Origin: Verticillium longisporum
Taxonomy: Eukaryota; Ascomycota; Sordariomycetes; Glomerellales; Plectosphaerellaceae
NCBI GenBank assembly: GCA_019188255.1
Contig: JAETXT010000002.1
Coordinates: forward strand, 6,014,001 to 6,078,000
Reading direction: 5' to 3'
DNA length: 64,000 nucleotides
Shown: piece by piece, positions 1 to 11,314 of the stretch
Position numbering within the stretch: position 1 is the first letter of the stretch
How the letters are laid out: each line of letters begins with the position of its first letter
Program-made: the position numbers and the translations under genes
Notes under the pieces: model-generated
What the model saw: only the letters and a program-made list of their open reading frames with translations
Database searches by the model: none
Told to the model about the DNA's origin: nothing

Positions 1-507
1 TTGTAAAATAATATGCAGCAGAACATGTCGTTGCTTCTGTGATCATGGTAGTAACCTCCTCCAAAGCGCTAGTATGAACCGAATGTGATTTACTTTTGCA
101 CCCTGCCGAGTGTGAATGCCATCCGCGGTATCCAGCTCCACAACCCACCGGGATGCTTGGACTATGACACTGGCCGGAGCCTCTTCCGGACAACCTCCCC
201 TCACTCGCTTTCAGTTTAGGCCCGGACGACTATGATTTGAAATCATGAAGTCGTCACCTACAAAACCCGAACAATATCGCGAGACCATTATGATGTTTCT
301 ATAGAAACTTCCCTTGCCGGGAATGGCGGAGGGAGCAAGGGAGCTCTTTTTCTCTTTCCTACGTTTCATCGACCAGATGCGTTCGAAACCTTACAACTGA
401 TGACACTAAGCTTGATGCTGCATTCGGGGATACTACTACTTCGGAACTGCCACCACGGCTAGATAAACAAGACTTGGTCGACGCTCATACATGTGATTCC
501 TCGCTAC
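1..507. other. Left-edge non-coding stretch
   Basis: No ORF with coding character is visible here on either strand. It is the 3' flank of the minus-strand sugar transporter and probably holds its 3' UTR. Confidence 0.5.
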
Positions 508-2270
508 TCAGACTTCCGGACTTTTCTTCTCGTCAGCTACCCCGGCAAAGCTAACATCGCATACGTAATTCTTGAAACCCCGCGCGGGCACCCTGTTGTT
601 GAACATCTCCTGGATCTCGGCATAGTTCCGTCCCTTGAGCTCAGGCATGTAGAGATACAGGAACACGCACATGGGCAACGACAGGCCGAAGAAGATGAAG
701 CAGATCTTCCCGCCAAGGTTGGCTTGATCAGTATTCAGCAGGTAGGGCATGACCTGGAAGACGACGCAGGACGCGGCAGTCGAACACATGATGTTGATGC
801 TGTAGGTCTTCTGGCGCAGCTGGACGCTGGACGTTTCGCCGCCAACCGTGTAGGCTACAGCCCCTAGAGTGGCATGGTAGAGGAAGCCCCAGATGCACAT
901 GAACGCGACGGTTGCGCTCAGGGCAGCCTGGGAACCGATTGTGCTGATGCCGCCGATGACGAGAAGAAGGGCGGTCATGATGAAGACCCCGCCGACGATC
1001 ATCGGGCGGCGGCCAAGGCGGTCGACAAGTGGCCAGGAACACATGTTGCCGAAGAGCTGGATGGCGTAGGCAGCTTGTCCAATCGCCAGGGGATCGTTCA
1101 CACCAGCGAGCCGGAAGTAGTATGTGAGATAGCCGCTGATGAAGTTGACACCGATCGTCTGCTGGGAAAGATAGACCATGACAATGATGAGGGTTCGGCG
1201 ACCGTTGGTGCCACGGAAGCATTCGATCCAGCTGCTTCCCTCTTGCTCTTTCTTAGCGGCCTTCTCCTTCTCCATTGCGATGGTGGCGACGGCCATGGCA
1301 GCGTCGACATCGAATGAGGTGCCGTTGAAGCGGCGGAAAGACTTGGCGGCCTCATCTGGGCGGCCGTGGATGATGAGCCAAGTGGGTGACTCTGGAATGA
1401 TGGTGAGCGCAATCAGCAGCAGCGCAGGCGGAACAATCTGTGTGATGAGCGGGATGCGCCACGCCATGTCGTTGTTGTGGTGCTTGCTGCCAAGCACAGC
1501 GACAGAATTGAGCCACTGGCCGATAACGATCATGGTATTCTGCACGACTCTGTCAGACATTCTTGCTCTATGCTGGCGATGGAGGGAGATTGATCATACC
1601 ACGAGCGCCAAGCAAACACCGCGCATCTTGACGGGGGCCAGTTCAGCAACGAACACGGGTCCCAGCGAGTGGCCGAGACCGAAGCCGAGCGTTGCGACGA
1701 CCTTGCCCCCAAAGAGCATCATGATGGACGTGCTGAAATACTGGAGGATAACTCCACCGGAGCAAACCACACACGCGATGATGATGGTCCGCTTGCGACC
1801 GATGTAGTCACTGATGATGCCGGTGAAAAATGCAGATACGAAGATGCCGATGGTGCCGGCAGCATTGAGTATTTGCTGGTTTTGGGCGGAGATGATGTAA
1901 ATGCCATTGACCTCATGTCCAAAGTGCTCGGCGAACGGCACAACGGCAAGAAGCTTTCCAATCGTTGCGACTTCGTAACCGAAATTGATCGGGAGCAGGT
2001 AGATGAGTAGGCCTAGGGACTTGATTAGTGGTCGGTTTCTTCCACAGGATCCATGGCCGATGGATGGATTCCATGCATCGCCAGGATCAACAAAGACCAC
2101 CCACAAAAGCTCAGAACACGCCTGTTAGCCCATAGATCAGCCCAGGTCAGCTTTTCATGAGCGTGGCCAGGCGGAAGAGCGGCGGTCGCTGCAAGCACGG
2201 CGTCATTGCGGCTGTCCGGATGGCCCCTTTCGTGGTGCTCAACGACATGTTCTGATTTGGAAGCCATCAT
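508..2270 (-). CDS. MFS sugar transporter (alpha-glucoside/hexose permease type)
   Basis: Predicted plasma-membrane sugar:H+ symporter of the major facilitator superfamily, sugar porter family. Three exons fit: 2270-2105, 2012-1600 and 1539-508, giving 536 aa, the usual size for a 12-helix porter. Intron 1 (92 nt) starts GTGGGT and has an ACTAATC branch site; intron 2 is 60 nt and starts GTATGA. The junctions rebuild LLPINFGYEVATIGKL at the first helices and LALV-NTMIVIGQW in the middle. Also visible are PESPTWLI (the family PESPRWL motif) and DRLGRRPMI (the RxGRR loop motif). About 55 N-terminal residues precede the first helix and are probably cytoplasmic. The substrate cannot be read from sequence; maltose-type or hexose transport is inferred from family resemblance. 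It lies on the same strand as the next transporter and the bZIP gene. Confidence 0.88.
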
Positions 2271-3429
2271 AGAAGGCGATGAGGCTCGTTTGCGTTATCC
2301 TGATCGAGATTGTCGGTGGTGGCATCCACCTTCGACTCTCGGAGGGTCGTCGAGACGTCTTATAGTTCACGGCTTCGGCAATCGTGCCATTCAATAAAGT
2401 TTCGTCGTCCCCCGCGTAGTCGTCCACCACGGATCCCCGCTAAATGACCCCAGACTTTTGAGAGTGGCCCACTAAGTGTGGGGGATAACGCTAAGCCGTG
2501 GTTATGAATGCCTACTTGGGTCAAGCCCATACACTCGAGAGAGTGCCACGGCGTCACTTTCACTGCACCCGATTTGTGTGGACAAGAGGTTGGTGACGCT
2601 AACGATCCCAGAGGTCTGGCGCGTGGGAAAGATATTATTTGCGACGATCTTGTTCAAGTCAGAGCAACACGCGGCAGCAGACAAATGTTTCTTCACTAGG
2701 CTTGGCCTTCGTACCATCTCTTTCTCGACCTACTTGAGCAAACATCACTGTTACGAGGTGCATCACGTAAAGGCTCTTTGCAACTAAGAGGGCAGGGATA
2801 CCTCGGCACGAAGCAAGATGATGAGATCAAAGAACAGGCCCTCTACTTGACGAAGTCAAGCTCAGTCTGGATGAAAATGGTAATCCTAAGCACCATAGGT
2901 AGGCAGTGGGCGTCGCTTCTCGGAGTGCTTCCGGGCTCCTTCCGGGTCTGGCGGGTCCGCACCAATTGGATATCTCCAATTTCGGAATCCCGATTGAACT
3001 CAGAGGCCGTGTAATCAGAATCACCTCGTTTCTCGCATGCAGATCTCTCGAATACATGCCGTCGCCAACTCCCGAGTGGGGACTCATGCTGGAATAGCCC
3101 ACTGAAGGTCTCCAGGGATACGCATCCAATAGTATGATCATCGGCTTAGGTCCCTATGAAATGGTGACATGTTCTGACGGGATAAAACTCAAGGAGCGTC
3201 TCGTAATGGCGGACTGTCACTCCAAACCTGGGTTTACCTACAAGAACTTCCAGCATCCAAGTTGTCACTCAGTCTCGTCATTGTGGCTGCTCATCCGTCT
3301 TAAGACGGAAGCCGCCACGAAAGATTCGAATTTAAGTCACTCAATCCTACAGCTCAGAAAATGGCAGTGAATTTAAATTTATTCCTCCGCCCTTTTCTGC
3401 GGTTGTCTGTTCAGCTTCAATCGATTACC
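2271..3429. other. Intergenic, no gene seen
   Basis: This 1.16 kb lies between two minus-strand transporters. Only short uncorrelated ORFs are present. It should contain the promoter of the sugar transporter and the 3' end of the allantoate-type transporter. Confidence 0.5.
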
Positions 3430-5325
3430 TCAGAGCGTATAGAACCACCCTGCCATGCCTTCGTTCAGACGAGTCCCTGCCTTCACACCCTTGTTGAGCC
3501 GCCAAAAGTAAAGATCCATGATGATGATCATGCAGATGCTGGTCATCGAAATACCGAACGTGGTCCACACACCAGTCTATCGGTCACGATTAGCTCGAGA
3601 AAGCTAGGCCAGAAAGCAGGAGTACTTACGGTATAGTGTGGGCTCTCTTTCGCCATGAAAGCCACACTGGAGATGATGCCTCCGACACCGCCACCAATGA
3701 GGCACGTTGCTGAAGCCACGGCTCGCTTAGAGTGGGACGTGATGTTGTTGGCCTGGAACGTCAGAACGCCAGGAACGCAGAACTGCAAAAAGCCGATGCC
3801 TGCGACATGTTAATGATTGCTTAAATAAATATCACACCACGATGAAGCGGATCTGTCACGGGTAGGACCTACCGAGAAACGCGCCAAAGTAACGAGCGGC
3901 GTTCGACTTGGCGTAGACGGTAATCAGCATGCCCACAGCAGTGATCGCCTGATGCACAGCGATGATCGGTCCGCGGATCTTGTACTTGTCGCCGAGCCAG
4001 CCGGACACGAAGGCCATGATGGCGGCAAGGAGATACGGCGGGGCGCTGAGAAGCATCGAGTTGGTGCGACTGAAGCCCATGCCGTTCCTCAGGATGATGG
4101 GTAGGAAGTACGAGTAAGCGTAGCCTGGCAGGGTCGAGGACATGAGGTTGAAGGCCCAGAAGTACAACTTCCAGTCTTTGAGATGTTTCAAGATCTTGCG
4201 AGCGTTGACACCGTCTTCCTCAGCGTCGCCCCTGTCGTTGTTGATACGCTCGATGACAAATGCCTGCTCGGCTGGCTTGAGGAACTTGCCGGCCTTGGTT
4301 GGGAAATCGATGATGATAAACCAGCCGAGTCCGCAGACAACGATAGTGATTGCACCCTCAATAATGAAGATCCCTGGTGGCGTGAGTAACCGATTCCTTG
4401 ATCACATAGAGAGTGATCAAATACTCACAGCTCCAACCAGCTAGCCCACCTTTGCCGTCGAGCAAAGCAAGAACATAGGCAAAGATGGCTGAAAAGGCAC
4501 TGAGGATAACGGACATGATCCAGAATCCCGATAGTCGCTTTCCAACCTCAAAACGGGTATACCAACATGTAATGAGATATGTGCAACCTGAAACTGTCAG
4601 CACCAGTTGCTGGTGGTTTGCTCAAAAGAAGTTCATTTACCCGGTAGGAAGCCCGCTTCTAGTACACCGAGAAGCGCTCTGCAGAGGGCCATGGTCCCCC
4701 AGTGTTTCGTGAAACCCATACCGAGCAGGACGGAGCCGAAGCCAACACCGAGAAAGGCAAGCCAATTTGCTGGACCGGCACGAGGTAGAATGAGGTTCTG
4801 CGGAGTCAGTTCAGAGTCGTTTCGTCATGCTAATCAGCACTTACACTAGGAATTTCAAACAGACTAAACACACGTCAGCAGAGCGTCACTCGACAAGGCA
4901 ACGAAGGGCCTCCATACATATAGGCTACGAAGAACACCATGACAATAACAGTGTATCGGTTGCCAATGTGAAGTGCCAGGTCTTCCTGGAGGCCAGCCAC
5001 GAGAGCTAGGCCCAGATTTGTGCGATCGATCAGCGAGATTGAGTACATGAGACCGAGAATTGGGAGGAGTCGAACGTCGATGCGTCGGCTACGATGTCGC
5101 CCGTCAGCTGCCATTCCCAAACCTTGCATGGGCCATGAACAATACGCACATGACTTTCTTCTGTTCTTCTGGACTCAAGCCATGCGTGCTGACAGCGGCA
5201 ATATCCTTTTTCTCAGCATCTTCCACATGCGCAGAACCTTCAAATTTTTCTTCGACCTGGTAGTTGCCCGACTCCTCATCGGATTGGCGCGTGCGAAGGC
5301 CATCTGGAGCTTGCTGCGCCGCCAT
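3430..5325 (-). CDS. MFS anion:cation symporter (Dal5/Tna1-type permease)
   Basis: Predicted plasma-membrane permease of the anion:cation symporter branch of the MFS, whose fungal members carry allantoate, nicotinate, pantothenate or similar organic anions. Eight exons fit: 5325-5150, 5088-4918, 4863-4845, 4797-4641, 4587-4429, 4373-3873, 3799-3630 and 3576-3430, totalling 1,500 nt and 499 aa. The junctions rebuild the family's opening, KKVIRRIDVRLLPILGLMYS, then LIDRTNLGLA, FVAYILFEIPSN and WSWIFIIEGA. Introns are 53-73 nt with clear donors such as GTAAGT. Exon 3 is only 19 nt, but its reading FEIPS is conserved in the family. A cytoplasmic N-terminus of about 60 residues rich in Glu and Ser precedes helix 1. 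The substrate is not determined. Confidence 0.9.
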
Positions 5326-6229
5326 GGCAGTAGAGCAGCGGTTGCGTTGGATGAGGAAAATGCGAGTGCTGCTTCTCTGTTATCAGCAGCAGTGCACTTG
5401 TATGGTCTGCAGTCCCGAGAATGCGGTTGGGATGGCCATCTCTTTTGTAGGTCAAAACAGTCGACGAGATCGTCAAATCATCCCATGTTGCGGGGTAGCT
5501 CTGGGGAAAGCATGGGGTAGATCGTGGGGGATAACCATTGAATGCTGGTCGTCAGAGCCGTCGTCGGCTGAAACCAACCTATCTAGACGTGTCTCGAGCA
5601 GTTATTGCGTTCTTCCACGGAGTCAGAGCGCCAGAGTCATGCCGAGGGATGGTAATGCTCGTCGTGGCGACCAATGATGTCTGTTCGTGTGTGCTATGGT
5701 GCCGCGGGGTAGGGTCAAGAAATACCCAGAGCCGGCGCCAACCTCGGGTCTCTTCTACCGCGTCATGCGGGGAGCTTCCACGAAAATTGGGCTAGAGTTT
5801 CGTATGTGAATTATCTCTGAATGTCATACTGGTTATGAAGCTCATGGTTACTAATGGTTGCAGAGCGTATATCGTTCAGCAACCTGCGGTAAGCGGCCGT
5901 CTCATTCGGCGTAGTGGCGCCTGCGTGGAAGTGTTCATGGAAGCTGATGATCTTGTCAAACACTCACAATTGAGTCGTAACTAAAAACAAGAGCAATTTA
6001 AAAACATGAGCATCCTTGTACACGTCCTTTCTAAACCTGCGGTCTGCTTGTATGTGCACGGGTGTCCAAGACCCATGCGACCAAAGTATCCCAAGACGAT
6101 GGATTCATATTACATGCCCACTAGGCATCGCGTATTCTCGTATCATAGCCAAAGTCTCGCTCCCCTCCGCACATTTTGCTCTCGGATGAATTGCCCGTCA
6201 CCCTGAGCACTCTCGCCTTCATCCCCGTC
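5326..6229. other. Intergenic, promoter side of the permease
   Basis: No supportable gene. It lies upstream of the permease start and downstream of the bZIP stop, so it should hold the permease promoter. Confidence 0.5.
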
Positions 6230-7728
6230 CTAATAGTCAATTACCTTGAGGCGCCGAGAAGTCTGCCCTTCGCTCGACCGCTCGCCCCTCCAATACGACG
6301 GCACACTGGCCGGAACGGATTGAAAGACGGGAATGTCCGCATACATATCCGGAAAGTGCACAAAAAAGTCCGGCGCCATCGCCCAGGCCTGGATATCACG
6401 TATTCGTTCGGAAAAGGCGGGCGAGATGCTATACAGCCCTGTCCGCAGGTTCCGCCTGTAACAGTCCCGCAGCTCAAACGGCCATAGCAGCCGGAAGTTG
6501 TCCGCGAACACCTTCCAGAAAAAGTCGGAGCAGTATAGGTGCTGGGAGAATACGAAGCGCTCTCTGACGCCGGGCCTGGGATCAAACTTAGCATACAACC
6601 GTGACTTCGTTTTCTGTGCCTTTGCTTTTCTTTTTCTTGCGAGGAGAGGGATAGATTGCATTACCACACAAAAAAGTCAATGGCCGACGAGTGCGGCAAT
6701 GACTGCGACGGTCTTTTCGGGTCAGCACCACGTCCAACAGAAGAAGAAACGAGCCTTCGGAAGGCTAGCTTCAGCAAAACAACATACCTGCTCAGATACC
6801 ACGGCGGCAGTTTCGCATACTGATCCGCCGTGGGCTCCGCCTGGTATCTCAGGAGCGTATGCATCAGCAACAGTATCGCCAACCGCTCCACCTTGCCGCA
6901 GCTGCTGAACTGAAGCTCGTCTGTCCTGCGCAGCTTTCTCCACAGCGGCGGCACATTTCGGGCGCCCTCGACCGCGTCCCACCCTTCCAAGATGACCTGA
7001 ACTGGAATGTCCTCGCCGAGGCCGTCTTCATGCCGCAAGGTCTGGACGGGCAGAAGCCCTGGACTGCTGAGGGCCTCGTTGGCCGTGCGCCAGATGCTAT
7101 GGTTGGAAGACGAAGGCCGACCTGGTAGCACACCAGGCGAAGTGCAGTCGCAGGGCTTGTCCGGTTCTGGTACGATGACGAATTCAGGAACCCGGGGTGC
7201 CTCGAGTTCGGCGAGCTCACCATGTCGAAGCGGGTCAGCTTCTGGGGAGGTTATGTGATCCAGAAAGTCAGCAGTAGGGAGACCAAAGATATCACCGGAC
7301 GGAAGGGGCGTCAGGTCCATGATGGCGCTTGGTGAGAGCATCTCCATCGGCAGATCCTGCGTCTGCAGGAGAGACGACGCGTCTATGCCGGGCCACTGCT
7401 CCCCATGCGTGTTGCTTTCAGACGGCCGCGGTTGCTCGAAGCCCTTCGCAGCGATTCTCTCAGCTTCCCGATGGACGTGAACGCTCGTCTCGATCGATGA
7501 GACCAATCTAGACAGATCATCCCTTTGGCGTCTCGTTTCGACGAGCTGGTCCATGAGACTTGCGATGGTACCGCTCGATTCCTGCTGCGCCATGGCCTGG
7601 ACGGTGGCCTCCAGATGCGCAATGCGAGTCCGTGTTCGCTCTCTCGCCGCCCGCTGGGACCGGCGGTCGAGCTCGCGCTTCTTGGCACGCCGGGCGGCAA
7701 CATCGTTCCCCTCGGGACTAGGAGCCAT
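6230..7728 (-). CDS. bZIP transcription factor with DUF3425 C-terminus
   Basis: Nuclear DNA-binding regulator. Three exons fit: 7728-6788, 6712-6665 and 6575-6230, giving 444 aa. The basic region is at residues about 12-30 (RRAKKRELDRRSQRAARERT), followed by a leucine-zipper-like heptad stretch (IAHLEATV, then LMDQLVETRRQRDDLSRLV). This opening is typical of fungal DUF3425 bZIP proteins. The C-terminal 130 residues, with SSAIDFFVWPGVRERF and FWKVFADNFRLLWPFE, match the DUF3425 pattern and appear only after both introns are removed; this supports the small 48-nt middle exon. The second intron begins GTAATG and ends CCCAG after a TGCTAAG branch. The middle is low-complexity and acidic, as in activation regions. 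Targets are unknown; the two neighbouring permeases are candidates by position only. Confidence 0.88.
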
Positions 7729-8229
7729 TTTCAGTTCTTATACAACGCCAGGTACAAGTCTTTGTCGGTGTAGTTGCGAACATGCCATTTTCTTTCTTGG
7801 ACAAATGGCAGGGGGGAAGTGCCTTGAGATTCGTCTACCCGGTCGAAGAATATGGGGGATCCAGCCGGTACACACCACTACTACAGCGCGCTAGGTGACC
7901 TTGGTGACGGACGGATGCGGGGTAAGAGCTCGCGAAGATGCATCATTGGCGGTTGGAAAAGAGTCAGTACAGCTCAGTGAACATAGCCAAGGCGTTCGTT
8001 TGTTCTGTGTTTGCCATGGGCGATGCCTGGCACGTGGTTTCTGCTCTTCGCATGTCCTGCCCACCAGCCATGCAGGGATGCGGCGGCTCCCTGACTGGAA
8101 TCGCTCGCAATGCGAAGCTTCGATATGCTGCTGGAAATCTCCTACTTTGACAAGCCATCATCCGATCATCGCAGCACGTGCATTGAACATGTAAACAAAT
8201 CATTTTCCGCTTTCTATCTTCTATTCGTC
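7729..8229. other. Short intergenic region upstream of the bZIP gene
   Basis: This 0.5 kb holds the bZIP promoter and the 3' end of the sulfatase-like gene. Nothing else is recognised. Confidence 0.5.
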
Positions 8230-11200
8230 TCAAGAATGCCTCCAGAGGCGCCGTCGTTCTTTCATCCACCACTGCGCGACGATTTCAGCCTCTTTCACCC
8301 AATCAGCAGCGCTTTCCCCGTGCTTCTTCCGCACGGCACTGACCAGCCTCTTCAGCGACCAGGCCGAAAGCACATCCTGCTCAGTTGGGTCTGTCTGTAG
8401 GTCAGACATTTTGTAGTCAAAAGTCTCCACGAGGGGCAGAAGTAGTCGCCAAGTAGTGTCTGCCGAGGTGATGGAGAGCATGCCAGCTCCCGAGTTGACG
8501 ACGGAAAAGTTCCATGCGCGGCGGCCATCGTCCGCCGTCTTGTAGGGTCGAATGAGGGACTGACCCTCATAATCGTGCACGAGGTCAGATGCGATGCTGC
8601 TATCATGCTTGTTGAGAGATCCGGTATTGATAAGAAGGTCCAAGATCGTAGGGAGAATGGACAGGGAAGTCGCGTTGGCCTCGTACTCTATCCGGGGAAG
8701 GTGGGGATGAGAGAAGACGATGGGGATGCGGAAGTTGCTGATGTGGCCGTTCTCAAAGGTACCCTGCCTCTTGCAGTCCTCCTTGAAGGCCTGGCCGTGG
8801 TCGCCTGCAAACACGACAAGAGTTTCATTGGCAATTCCCGTCTCCTCAAAAAGCTGCATTAGGTTGCCCATCCAAGCATCGTGGTAGTTGACGGTCTGGA
8901 GGAACTTATTCAGATCCCGGTGTTTAATGCCCTTGCTGTCGAAATAATCGGTCGTATTCCACGCCTTCGGAGTGACCCAGGGATGGTGGGTCGAGCTGGT
9001 AAAGTGCATCATGAACATACGCTCGTTATTCGCCGCCGTCTTGTTGATATAGTCCTTCAGGTAGGGGACGAGGACGGGTTCGGCAAAGCCAAAGTAGTTG
9101 ACCTTTTCGTAAAGTGGCTCGAGCGGCTTGTACCGCGACGTGTCTGCCTTGAGTTGCTTCTCGGTCACAATGTGTTGGAATCCAATCTTCTTGTCAAACT
9201 TGTCCTGCCTGTCAAAGGTCTCCGTCATTGCCTCGAATAGTGCGGGACGCCACTTTTGCTGGCGAAAGTCGCTTGCAGGATCGGGTTTGCCACTGCCGTC
9301 CTTGTCTCGGTTGAAGAGACTAAGGATTTGGGGGAGACACGGTTGATAGGCGTCGGTGTCGGCCTCGTCGAACTTTTCCACAGCCATGGGCCATGTGCCA
9401 CACAGATTGGCTGAGTAGCTCTTCGTGGACATGGTGCTGCTTGTCAGCGCTCCAACCACATTAATACCTCCGTAACCGGGCTGGGACGGCCCTGCCCAGG
9501 ACACTGGTGGTGTTTCAATCCCTTCGAAGTCTGCCGTGTATCCTGTGATCTTTGCGATGTTGGGAGTCATCTGGGCCAGTCGAAGTTTGATCTCATCCCT
9601 CATCTCCTCCTCGTTCGCTTCCACAATCATGTCGTGGAAGTTGGTGTTCGGTCGGATGGGGAAGACCTCAGAGCGCAGACTCTCCATGAGAATAAAGACC
9701 ACATGTTTGATCTTGACTTCGTCTTTGTCGAGGCTGTCTTGCAACGGCTTAAGGATGTCGTCGTTGAGGTTCGTGATCCGTAGAGGATCATCTACAGGGT
9801 TGTAGAATGACTGCTGGATATCTGGAGGCGGGCATCCAGGAGGCGGAGGTGGAGGAGGATGATGCCCGGGTGGCCCAGGTGGCCCTTCTCCACGGGGTCG
9901 TCCATGAGGGGGCGGCGGAGGAGGCGGAGGATGCCCGGGTAAGCCATGGCCGGGCGGGCCATGATCGTGAGCGTGAGGAGGTGGTGGGCCTTGATCCCTC
10001 CACCTTGCGCGGTCCCATCGAAGGAAACCGCGTGGCATCGACTCGATGACCCAGTCAACGACTCGGTGCTGGTAAGCATCGGCCATGGGGCTGCTATCAC
10101 CAGGTGCCCAGCCCTTGAAGTTCCCCTTGGGCATCTTCCACCGAGACTTCTCCGTCAACTCGGGTAAGGGCCAGTTGTTCAGGCCATGATGTCCGGCCCC
10201 CATGCAGCTGTGCCGAGGGGGCCGCTGAAAGAAAACATATCGAGCATGGCGACGGGGAGCGTGACAGACATGTGGTCGAAGGGCTTGTGTGGTCGTAAAA
10301 TCATGGCGAAGGCCAAAAAGCCTAGTGCTGCAGCCTTGAGCCTCCACGAAGGCACACGTGAAGGTCGGGATTGCGATTGGGGAGAACGGGATCTCGAGCT
10401 GGATCGGGAAGACTTGGTTTCCCTTAGTTCAGGAGGATTGCCCCAATCGTCGCTGTCGTCGCTATCGATGTCGGCGGGCGCATTGGGTTGCTGACCGTTG
10501 CTGTCCTCGCCCTCGCCATTGTGCAACATGCTGCGGCTAGATTCGGCGTCCTTTTCGACATCATGAACCTGGCGTGATTTCAGAAACTGCTTGCATGCTG
10601 GGTTTTTATAGATTAGCAAAGACAGGTTGATCGGCCGCAATGTCTCTTGAGAGCATACCGTAAACCACACAGTAGCCAGCTTCAATCAGGAAGTCTCCAA
10701 CGGCTTTGTAAAGGATTTGATGGGTGAACCACGCAACGGAGAGAATGAACAGGGCGGATGCCGTGACAGGCAGGAGACCGCTGAGCAAGACATCTCTGGC
10801 TTCCTTCTCGAATGCGAAGGTGGCGGCCGAATGCCATTCAAGCTCACTGCCTGTCTCATAGAAGAAACCTAGGGTGGATGATGCGGCTCCAACCACCACG
10901 ACGCTAAGCAAATGTCAGACTTGGCCGCCATGGCTGGGATGGGGATAGGGGCAAAAGCAAAGGCAAGGGTGCGGGCGGTTTGTCGCTCGAAGGCTGGGAG
11001 ATAGGGGGGACGGGACGGGGGTATGCGAGTACGCGCGCGCACCCCCGACAAGCGGGGCGGAGAGCTGAGGGAGGAACCTACGTCAGCAAAGATCCGACAA
11101 CACACGCGATCAACGACAGACGGCCCTTTTCCCGACGAAGAGCCAATCTGGCGACGCATATGACGAGAAAGTCGGGAAGAAAGAAGGTCGGCAGGTAGAA

Positions 11201-11314
11201 GAGAGCCGAAGCCACGGGGATGGTAGGCGCGTGGATGAGGAGCAGAATCAGCTTGGTGAGGAAGAGAGACGTGCAGAGGGCGGCGAAGAGCAAGGAAACG
11301 ACCGGTAGGTGCAT
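8230..11314 (-). CDS. Membrane-anchored sulfatase/LTA-synthase-fold enzyme, apparent frameshift
   Basis: Alkaline-phosphatase-superfamily (sulfatase fold) enzyme with about five N-terminal membrane helices and a large lumenal or extracellular catalytic domain. Exons are 11314-11082, 10903-10659, 10597 to about 10200 and about 10200 to 8230. The first two introns are clear (GTAGGT donor; GTATGC donor with a GCTAATC branch). Catalytic features include HVVFILMESLRSEVFP at the start of the fold, a Ser/Thr-rich stretch ALTSSTMSTKS where a nucleophile could sit, and VFAGDHGQAF, the typical metal-binding Asp-His. No CxPxR sulfatase cysteine motif is seen, so a phospho- or glycerol-phosphotransferase-like role is as likely as sulfate release. 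Exon 3 (ending MLDMFSF) and the main ORF (HGLNNWPLPELTEK) are offset by one base with no good intron between them. The likely missing base is in the C5/G5 runs at 10197-10201 or 10217-10221. A Pro/His/Gly tract occupies 9823-9990. Confidence 0.75.
9823..9990 (-). repeat. Pro/His/Gly-rich low-complexity linker within the sulfatase-like gene
   Basis: About 56 codons are almost only Pro, His and Gly, with runs of seven or eight prolines (GHPPPPPPPPHGRPRGEGPP and similar). The tract joins the membrane-anchored part to the catalytic domain and contains roughly ten histidines. It may be a rigid spacer or bind metal; both are inferences. Confidence 0.85.
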
